This document shows, one piece after another, positions 6,672-11,361 of a stretch of DNA of 11,361 bases; position 1 is the first letter of the stretch; each line of letters begins with the position of its first letter. The position numbers were made by a program, and so were the translations under genes. The stretch lies in the NCBI GenBank assembly GCA_022710245.1, contig JAKLHH010000127.1, positions 1 through 11,361 on the forward strand, read 5' to 3'. The notes below the pieces were generated by a model, which was not told the origin of the DNA, made no database searches, and worked only from the letters and a program-made list of their open reading frames with translations. The DNA is from Myxococcota bacterium (GTDB taxonomy: Bacteria > Myxococcota > Polyangia > GCA-2747355 > JAKLHH01).

Positions 6672-8357
6672 TCAAGCGACCGTGAGCCGCGGCGACCAGC
6701 GCCCGTAGACAGGCTCCAGCTCGACGATGGTCCCCAGCGCCTGCACCAGCCGCTGCCGCGCCGCCTCGCCGAGCACGCCGTCCGGCGGCCGCGGCGTCGG
6801 CCCGAGCTCGAGGCTCTGCAGCGCCGGGGGAGGCGCCGCGAGCAGGAGCTCGAGGACGGCCCCGTCGGCCGGCAGCGCGAGCCGGCGCAGGCGGTCGAGC
6901 CGGCCCTCGGCCAGCGCCGCGGCGAAGGAGGCGCGGTCGACGTCGAGCCGGACCTCCAGCTCCTCGAGCTGGTCGAGCCAGGGCGCACCCCAGATGAGGT
7001 GCGCGCCCCCGCAGGGATAGCCGTCGCCGAGGGCCACGCGTCGCAGACCGCGGAGGTGTGACGCGCGGCAGAGGGCCTCCAGCCCCCGAGCGCGGACGCA
7101 GGTCGCCGGATCGACGTGCGAGCAGAGGCCGCCGGTCACCTCGAGCGTCTCGAGGCCGGCGAGCTCCTGAGAGGCGGCCACGCGCAGGGCGCCGCTGTCG
7201 CCGAGCCGCTGCCAGGGGAGCGCGAGCACCCGCAGCTCGCTGCTCTGCTCGCTGCGCAGGACGGCGTCCACGCCGCGCGCGGTGAGGCGCCCGAAGCCCT
7301 GCAGGTCGCAGCGGTCGCGCCGGGGGAACAGACGCTGCGCCAGCAGGGCGATGAGGTCCTCGTCGCCGAGCGACGTGGACACGAAGCGGACGTCGGCGGA
7401 GGCCAGCGAGGGCGCCGAGAGCAGGGCGCTGGCCCCCTCCGCGGTGAGCTCGTCCACGGTGTAGACGTCCACCTCCCGGAGCCCGGCGAGGTGCGCGCTG
7501 CGAGCGATGGCGCGCGCGGCCGCGTCGTCGAGCCAGGCGCCTTGCAGCGCCAGGCGGCGCAGGTCGCGCGTCGTCCGGTTCGCGGCGAGGGCCTGGAGGT
7601 CGCGGCTGGCGATCTGGAAGGCGAGCGAGAGGTCCTCGACGCCGGTGAAGTCGCCACGGCGCGCCAGCTTCGCCTGCGCGCGGCGATCGAGCGTGAAGAC
7701 GTTGAGCCGGCGGAGGTCGGCGGAGCGGCGGAGCACCTCCCTCGCGTCGAGCCAGGTGCCGGCGTCGCACTCCACCCCCCTCACCAGCCCGCGCTCGAGG
7801 AGATAGGTCCCCGGAGGCAGCCCCGCGGTGAAGAGGCGTCCGTGCGTCGCCAGGATCCGGTCGACCTCCTCGCGGATCCGCAGGGCTCTGCGCCCGGGCG
7901 CGGTCCGCTCCAGCTCGCAGAGCAGCCCGATCAACACGCCGCGCGCGTCGCCCACCTCCTGCAGGGCGTCGGCGGCGACGAGCAGCGCGTCGACGTCGTC
8001 GCCGGCCCGCCGCGCCGCCGCCCAGAGCGCGTCGGGCGCGACGCGCGACGGCTCGCGCTCGGGCTCCGGCGCCTCGAGCACCTCGAGGCGGCAAGCGCCG
8101 AGGAGCACACGGTCGCCCGCGCGCAAGACCCAGCGCGCGGCGACGCGTCGTCCGTTCACCAGCGCGCCGTTCCCGCTGCTCAGATCGACGAGCGTGGCGC
8201 TGTCTGCCTCGACGACGATCCGCGCGTGGCGCTGACTGACCGTCGCGTCCCGCAGCTGGAGCTCGCAGTCGGACGCGCGGCCGACGGTGATCGAGCCGGG
8301 ACCGAGCTCGACGCGCCGCCTGGGGATGTCTGGCTGATCGACCTCGAGGACCATCAC
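6672..8357 (-). CDS. FHA-domain protein with TIGR02996-like segment and leucine-rich-repeat-like C-terminus
   Basis: 561 residues from GTG at 8357; ATG at 8354 is an equally plausible start, since AGG lies 5 bases before it. Residues ~20-92 form a forkhead-associated domain with the key residues G26-R27, S41-x-x-H44 and N68-G69, so it should bind phosphothreonine peptides. Residues ~115-150 (LLVAADALQEVGDARG, then LIGLLCELE) resemble the repeat-companion domain TIGR02996, which precedes LRR-like repeats in Myxococcota and Planctomycetota. The remaining ~370 residues hold irregular leucine-rich strands (LRRLNVFTL, LRRLALQGA, LREVDVYTV, LRVLALPW, LETLEVTGG, LRRVALGDG, LEELEVRLD, LRRLALPAD, LQSLELGP) fitting an RNI/LRR solenoid. 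There is no signal peptide or membrane helix: it is probably a cytoplasmic scaffold reading Ser/Thr-kinase signals. It follows the deacetylase by 36 bases and is probably co-transcribed with it. Confidence 0.85.
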   Translation of the reverse strand: MMVLEVDQPDIPRRRVELGPGSITVGRASDCELQLRDATVSQRHARIVVEADSATLVDLSSGNGALVNGRRVAARWVLRAGDRVLLGACRLEVLEAPEPEREPSRVAPDALWAAARRAGDDVDALLVAADALQEVGDARGVLIGLLCELERTAPGRRALRIREEVDRILATHGRLFTAGLPPGTYLLERGLVRGVECDAGTWLDAREVLRRSADLRRLNVFTLDRRAQAKLARRGDFTGVEDLSLAFQIASRDLQALAANRTTRDLRRLALQGAWLDDAAARAIARSAHLAGLREVDVYTVDELTAEGASALLSAPSLASADVRFVSTSLGDEDLIALLAQRLFPRRDRCDLQGFGRLTARGVDAVLRSEQSSELRVLALPWQRLGDSGALRVAASQELAGLETLEVTGGLCSHVDPATCVRARGLEALCRASHLRGLRRVALGDGYPCGGAHLIWGAPWLDQLEELEVRLDVDRASFAAALAEGRLDRLRRLALPADGAVLELLLAAPPPALQSLELGPTPRPPDGVLGEAARQRLVQALGTIVELEPVYGRWSPRLTVA

Positions 8358-8393
8358 GACCTGGACAGCATGAGCAATCGTGAGAGGGAACCG

Positions 8394-9419
8394 CTAGACG
8401 AGGTAGAAGAACCGCTCGAGCTGCACCGCGATCTCGGGGAGCCTGGTCGCGTAGACGCTCACCCGCCGCAGCTCGTACGGGTTGATCGCCGAGGTGTTGG
8501 CCCCGAAGATCATCGTGCAGGCCAGGTGGAAGCCGGCGCGCCGCACCTCCTGCATCACCTCGAGGTTGTAGTCGGCGGGGCCGCCGTTGGGGTAGGCGAA
8601 GAGGCTCACGGGGTGCCCGAGCTGACCCTCGAGCTCCTCCTTGCAGCCGCCGAGCTCGCGGCGGAGCTGGGCGTTCGGCTCGCGGGAGAGGATCGGGTGG
8701 TTCACCGTGTGGCCGCCGGCCATGAACCCGCTCGCCTCCATCTCCCGGAGCTGGTTCCAGGTGAGCATCTCGCGGCGCAGCCCGTCGAAGCTCTCGACGC
8801 GCATCACCTCGGCGAGCTCGGCGAGGAACTCCTCGCGCTCCACCGTGTCCTGCTCCTTCAGCTCCTGCTTGAGCCGGCCGAGGAGCTGCAGGCGCACCTG
8901 CTTCGACGCCAGCGCCAGCCGCTCGCCGCGCACCACCACCGGCTCGGCCGGCGCCTGGCCGTGCTCGAGGATCCAGCCGAGGCGGGAGGTCCAGAGGAGG
9001 TTCTGGCCCTCCATGCAGCCCGTCGTGATGAAGACCGTCGCCGGGAGCTTGTGACGGCGCAGGATCGGGAGCGCGAGCTCGTAGTTGTCCGCGTAGCCGT
9101 CGTCGAACGTGATGGCGACCGCCCCGGAGGGCTGAGGCCGCGAGAGCCGCTGGGTCTCGAGCTCGGCGAGCGGGAGCACGCGGTAGCTCTCCGCCAGGTA
9201 GCCGCAGAGCCAGTCGAAGAGCGCCAGCGGCGTGCCGGGCTGGAACGGGTTGGGCCGCTCGGTGATCCGGTGGAAGACCAGGATCAGCACGCCACGCTCG
9301 AGCTGCGGGAGCAGGCCGAGGTGCTTGTTCACCCGATCGAGGGCGATCGCACCCCGGCGCCAGACCTTGAGCAACCGCGAGCGATACGCGAACGACGCTA
9401 TGGCTCGCTTCAGGCTCAC
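8394..9419 (-). CDS. Polysaccharide deacetylase family protein (carbohydrate esterase 4 / NodB fold)
   Basis: 341 residues from GTG at 9419, overlapping the acyl carrier protein stop as GTGA. The CE4 motifs are present: TFDDGY (104-109; D106 as catalytic base and D107 as metal ligand by family rule), the metal-binding H-x-x-x-H at H237/H241 (GGHTVNHP), and FAYPNG (274-279). About 130 residues separate the first two motifs, far more than in classical NodB (~50), so a helical insertion (~150-220) is present, as in many exopolysaccharide-cluster deacetylases. CE4 enzymes remove N- or O-acetyl groups from sugars in a metal-dependent way. There is no clear signal peptide; residues 1-40 are basic and amphipathic, so it may act in the cytoplasm or be membrane-associated. 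Position between the ACP and FHA genes suggests a role in modifying an exopolysaccharide or its lipid-linked precursor; the substrate is not determined. Confidence 0.92.
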   Translation of the reverse strand: MSLKRAIASFAYRSRLLKVWRRGAIALDRVNKHLGLLPQLERGVLILVFHRITERPNPFQPGTPLALFDWLCGYLAESYRVLPLAELETQRLSRPQPSGAVAITFDDGYADNYELALPILRRHKLPATVFITTGCMEGQNLLWTSRLGWILEHGQAPAEPVVVRGERLALASKQVRLQLLGRLKQELKEQDTVEREEFLAELAEVMRVESFDGLRREMLTWNQLREMEASGFMAGGHTVNHPILSREPNAQLRRELGGCKEELEGQLGHPVSLFAYPNGGPADYNLEVMQEVRRAGFHLACTMIFGANTSAINPYELRRVSVYATRLPEIAVQLERFFYLV

Positions 9420-9667
9420 GCCGCGGCTTGCTTCCGCTCGAGGAAGGAGGTCAGCTTCGCGAGCGAGTCGAAGTTCTCCGGCACGAGCTCGGCGTCGCCG
9501 ACGCTGATGCTGAAGGTCTCCTCGATGAACCCGACCAGCTCCAGCACCCCGGTGGAGTCGATCACGCCGTTGTCGATCAGCGACATCTCCCGCGTGAGCT
9601 TGGCCTCGTCGTCCGTGTACATGAAGTTCTGCAGGATGAACTTCCGGAGCTGCGCTTCAATCTTCAT
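9416..9667 (-). CDS. Acyl carrier protein
   Basis: 83 residues, normal ACP length. The phosphopantetheine attachment motif is D37-S38-T39-G40 in the context GVIDSTGVLELV, followed by helix II and a conserved-looking LVPENFDSLAKLTSFL segment. ATG at 9667 is preceded by GAGG at 7 bases. It resembles specialised ACPs of exopolysaccharide/exosortase-type and D-alanyl-ligase-like clusters rather than the fatty-acid-synthesis AcpP, which typically has DSLDTVEL. It would carry an acyl or aminoacyl group for transfer by a partner ligase or acyltransferase, but no such partner is in the window. Its TGA overlaps the deacetylase GTG by 4 bases, so the two are translationally coupled. A candidate promoter lies ~80-110 bases upstream, and it is probably the first gene of a transcript running through the deacetylase and FHA genes. 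Confidence 0.93.
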   Translation of the reverse strand: MKIEAQLRKFILQNFMYTDDEAKLTREMSLIDNGVIDSTGVLELVGFIEETFSISVGDAELVPENFDSLAKLTSFLERKQAAA

Positions 9668-9745
9668 TCAGGTGCCTCGCAGGGTCCACGCCGCAGCGTT
9701 GGTCGCGACAGCTCCGCACGACCGCCCGACCTGTGCGGCGCCGCT

Positions 9746-9775
9746 ATTACGCTACGACGCGCGACGCCTTGTCAA
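9746..9775 (-). promoter_or_regulatory. Candidate promoter for the acyl carrier protein operon
   Basis: The minus strand has a perfect -35 hexamer TTGACA (9775-9770) and, 18 bases on, CGTAAT (9751-9746), which matches TATAAT only at its last four positions; TAGCGT at 15-base spacing is an alternative. This is the most AT-rich patch of the 141-base gap between the CpsD-like gene and the ACP gene. It would give a leader of ~70 bases. The -35 is good and the -10 is poor. Confidence 0.4.
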
Positions 9776-9798
9776 CCGCGCATCGCATCGACGCGCGG
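9776..9798. other. Inverted repeat between the CpsD-like stop and the ACP -35
   Basis: Arms CCGCGC and GCGCGG pair perfectly over 6 bp with an 11-base loop. It lies 10 bases beyond the CpsD-like stop codon and directly abuts the candidate TTGACA. It could be a weak terminator for the CpsD-like gene (no T run follows) or a binding site at the ACP promoter. In DNA this GC-rich, chance remains possible. Confidence 0.35.
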
Positions 9799-9808
9799 GA
9801 TCGTGACT

Positions 9809-10621
9809 CTACCGTGGGATGTAGCGGTCCTGCACGTCGAGCATCAGCATGCCCTGGATCTTGCTCCGCCCGAGCTGGGAGATGGCCGAGTGGAGCGTGG
9901 CTCGCGTGGAGCCCCCCGCCCGGCAGACCAGCACCAGCCCGTCCAGCTGCTCCTGCACGATCTTGACGTCGGCGGCGAGCAGGACGGCGGGCAGGTCAAC
10001 CACGACGTAGTCATAGAACTCGGCGAGGTCCGAGAGCAGCCGGGAGAGCTCGTCGGAGTTGAGCAGCGCGGCCGGGTTCTCCATCGGCGCGCCGCCGGCG
10101 ATGAGGTGCAGGCGGGAGCCGAGCTCGAGGACGTCCCAGTAGGTGTCCGGATCGCGCCGCTTGCGACGCAGCTGGTCCGCCACGCTGGCGGACGGGGGCA
10201 GGCCGAACATGCCGCTCAGGTCCGGCTTGCGGAGGTTGAGGTCGAGCAGCATGATGCGCACGCGCCGCCCCTCGGCGAGCGCGAGGCCGAGGTTGGCCGC
10301 CGCGGTGGTCTTGCCCTCGCCCTGACGCGGGCTGGTGACGCCGATGATGCGCGGGTCGAGCCCCTCCTTCAGCTTGTACTTCAGCAGCCGGTACTGCTGA
10401 GAGGAGAGCGCGTCGGGACGCCGGGCGATGCAGAGCGAGCGCGCCGGCCGCACCTCACCGGCAGGTCGCACGCGGAACGGGGCTGGCGCCGCGAGCTGGC
10501 GCCGCTCGCCCACGTACGACGCTCCTCCCCGGCGAGGCGGGAGGGCGCGCTCGTAGCGCTCATCGTCCTCGGGCAGATCGATGACGTCCACCCCGTCGCG
10601 GTAGTCGTTGTAGCGCGGCAC
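9809..10621 (-). CDS. CpsD/CapB-type tyrosine-kinase-family ATPase of exopolysaccharide synthesis
   Basis: 270 residues from GTG at 10621; AGAAGGGA 4 bases upstream supports this start. After a ~60-residue hydrophilic N-terminus comes the BY-kinase/ParA-like ATPase core: Walker A SPRQGEGKTT (97-106), Walker A' RIMLLDLNLRKP (122-133) and Walker B YDYVVVDLPA (203-212). In this family the cytoplasmic ATPase works with a membrane polysaccharide copolymerase (Wzz/CapA-like) to control chain length and export; no copolymerase gene is visible here. Oddities: Walker A' has Asn129 where kinases usually have the second Asp of D-x-D, Walker B has DLPA instead of DTPP, and the C-terminus has a single Tyr (267) instead of a tyrosine cluster. 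It may therefore bind ATP without being a good autokinase. Its own promoter lies just upstream, and the ACP operon follows in the same direction 141 bases on. Confidence 0.88.
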   Translation of the reverse strand: MPRYNDYRDGVDVIDLPEDDERYERALPPRRGGASYVGERRQLAAPAPFRVRPAGEVRPARSLCIARRPDALSSQQYRLLKYKLKEGLDPRIIGVTSPRQGEGKTTAAANLGLALAEGRRVRIMLLDLNLRKPDLSGMFGLPPSASVADQLRRKRRDPDTYWDVLELGSRLHLIAGGAPMENPAALLNSDELSRLLSDLAEFYDYVVVDLPAVLLAADVKIVQEQLDGLVLVCRAGGSTRATLHSAISQLGRSKIQGMLMLDVQDRYIPR

Positions 10622-10641
10622 GTCGTCCCTTCTGAGCCAAG

Positions 10642-10669
10642 ACTATACTCGGTTCTCTCGGTGGGTCAA
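10642..10669 (-). promoter_or_regulatory. Sigma70-like promoter of the CpsD-like gene
   Basis: The minus strand reads TTGACC (10669-10664), a 16-base spacer and TATAGT (10647-10642). Each hexamer is one mismatch from consensus, which stands out in such GC-rich DNA. The expected transcription start is near 10635, leaving a leader of ~14 bases that holds the Shine-Dalgarno sequence. It is the best promoter candidate in the window. Confidence 0.65.
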
Positions 10670-10676
10670 TGTGACC
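10664..10676. promoter_or_regulatory. Small dyad overlapping the -35 of the CpsD-like promoter
   Basis: GGTCA-ATG-TGACC is a perfect 5-3-5 inverted repeat that covers the -35 hexamer and the bases just upstream of it. A regulator binding here would compete with or contact RNA polymerase. It is short enough to be chance. Confidence 0.3.
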
Positions 10677-10768
10677 GGCCAGCTCAGCCTCGGAACCGCG
10701 CGCGGGGAAACTGTTCATCGGCGCGCGTGGCGGCGAGCGCGGGCGAGGCACGGTGCGGGCGGCTGGAT

Positions 10769-10784
10769 CCCCGCCCCGGCGGGG
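10769..10784. other. GC-rich hairpin in the divergent intergenic region
   Basis: CCCCGCCCCGGCGGGG is a self-complementary stretch (6-bp stem with a 4-base loop) about 60 bases before the XdhC-family start. There is no T run on either side. Function is unknown; the rest of 10682-10845 shows no gene. Confidence 0.3.
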
Positions 10785-10800
10785 CGTGCACCGCGCCGCC

Positions 10801-10829
10801 CAACCCCGTGGACGACGAGGGCGGGGTTG
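10801..10829. other. 8-13-8 inverted repeat upstream of the XdhC-family gene
   Basis: CAACCCCG and CGGGGTTG are perfect inverted arms around a 13-base centre, ending 16 bases before the ATG at 10846. The position suits an operator or a 5'-leader hairpin for the molybdoenzyme maturation gene. No convincing -35/-10 pair was seen around it. Confidence 0.4.
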
Positions 10830-10845
10830 CGGTATCGTGCCAGCC

Positions 10846-11361
10846 ATGCTCTGGCACACCCTGGTGAGCTGGCTCGAGGCAGGGCACTCGTGCGCGATGG
10901 CCACCGTCGTGCGCTCAGAGGGCTCGGTCCCGCGCCAGCCCGGCGCCCGGCTCCTGGTCCGCCACGACGGGGTGACCGCGGGGACCGTCGGCGGCGGCGC
11001 GCTCGAGCACGCGGTGATCGAGCTCGTCCCCGAGGTGCTGCGCGCCGGCGAGCCGCGGCTCCTCAGCTACCAGCTGAAGCCGGACCTGGGCATGGCGTGC
11101 GGCGGCGCCGCCGAGGTCTTCGTCGAGCCGCTCCTCGCCTCGGAGCAGCTGCTCCTCTTCGGCGCGGGTCACATCGGACAGGCGCTCGCGCCGCTGGCGG
11201 CCCGCCTCGGCTACAGCGTCACCGTCGTCGACGATCGCCCCGAGCTCGCCACGCTGGAGCGCTTCCCGGACGCGGCCCGGCTGGTGCACGGCTTCGCGCC
11301 GGAGCAGTGGGGCGACCTGCCGCGTGGCCCTCGCAGCTGCTGCGTGGTGGTGACCGCCAGC
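10846..11361 (+). CDS. XdhC/CoxI-family molybdenum-enzyme maturation protein, 3'-truncated by window
   Basis: 172 residues are visible and the frame is open to the window end; family members are usually ~250-350 residues. The N-terminal XdhC_CoxI domain is clear: ATVVRSEGSVPRQPGARLLV (19-38), GTVGGGALE (46-54), and GMACGG with VEPL (82-96). The Rossmann-type XdhC_C domain begins with GAGHIGQAL (106-114) and VVDDRPE (127-133). These proteins bind molybdenum cofactor, assist its sulfuration and hand it to xanthine dehydrogenase or CO dehydrogenase-like enzymes in the cytoplasm. ATG at 10846 gives the usual short N-terminus (WHTLVSWLEAGH); in-frame GTG at 10837 is an alternative. There is no strong Shine-Dalgarno sequence. 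The gene diverges from the CpsD-like gene, so it probably starts a separate unit, and the target enzyme may lie to the right of the window. Confidence 0.9.
   Translation, partial: MLWHTLVSWLEAGHSCAMATVVRSEGSVPRQPGARLLVRHDGVTAGTVGGGALEHAVIELVPEVLRAGEPRLLSYQLKPDLGMACGGAAEVFVEPLLASEQLLLFGAGHIGQALAPLAARLGYSVTVVDDRPELATLERFPDAARLVHGFAPEQWGDLPRGPRSCCVVVTAS

Noticed and set aside
7116..9806. An 896-codon open frame on the plus strand spanning the FHA, deacetylase and ACP genes
   Set aside because: It is antisense to three genes with clear protein-family motifs, has no motif of its own and shows the low-complexity composition of a GC-rich shadow frame.
10808..10837. GTGGAC/TATCGT as a promoter for the XdhC-family gene
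   Set aside because: The hexamers are poor and the spacing (18-19 bases) marginal; it is no better than expected by chance.

Overview
The window looks like chromosomal DNA of a Myxococcota bacterium (myxobacteria and relatives, former Deltaproteobacteria). This rests on very high GC with strong third-position GC bias, two secreted proteins ending in MYXO-CTERM-like tails (Cys-x-Cys, hydrophobic helix, Arg cluster), a protein built from choice-of-anchor-D/ASPM-SPD-2-Hydin-like beta modules, and an FHA protein carrying a TIGR02996-like repeat-companion segment. No RNA gene, insertion sequence, CRISPR array or phage gene was seen.

Layout. (a) 1-3499, plus strand: the 3' part of a large repetitive beta-sandwich protein, then after 16 bases a 10-helix EamA/DMT-type permease whose last 72 bases overlap the convergent gene. 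(b) 3428-5286, minus strand: two paralogous secreted proteins joined by a 4-base GTGA stop/start overlap. Each has a lipoprotein-type signal, two copies of the same 8-cysteine module and a MYXO-CTERM-like tail. (c) 5369-6475, minus: an unrecognised mostly helical soluble protein, with six 17-bp tandem repeats (6497-6598) just upstream of its ribosome-binding site. (d) 6672-9667, minus: acyl carrier protein, polysaccharide deacetylase (again coupled by GTGA) and an FHA/leucine-rich-repeat-like protein, probably one transcript. (e) 9809-10621, minus: a CpsD/CapB-type (BY-kinase family) ATPase with a good sigma70-like promoter. (f) 10846 to the window end, plus: the N-terminal part of an XdhC/CoxI-family molybdenum-enzyme maturation protein, divergent from the CpsD gene.

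How the genes may work together. The CpsD-like ATPase, the acyl carrier protein and the deacetylase resemble part of an exopolysaccharide locus of the kind that accompanies exosortase/XrtA systems, and the two MYXO-CTERM proteins are cell-surface products encoded in the same direction further on. The link between polysaccharide genes and the 8-Cys proteins is inference from order and strand only. The most unusual material is the 8-Cys module (four copies in two adjacent genes), the apparent anchoring of the same proteins at both ends, and the 17-bp repeat array with its polarised sequence drift.
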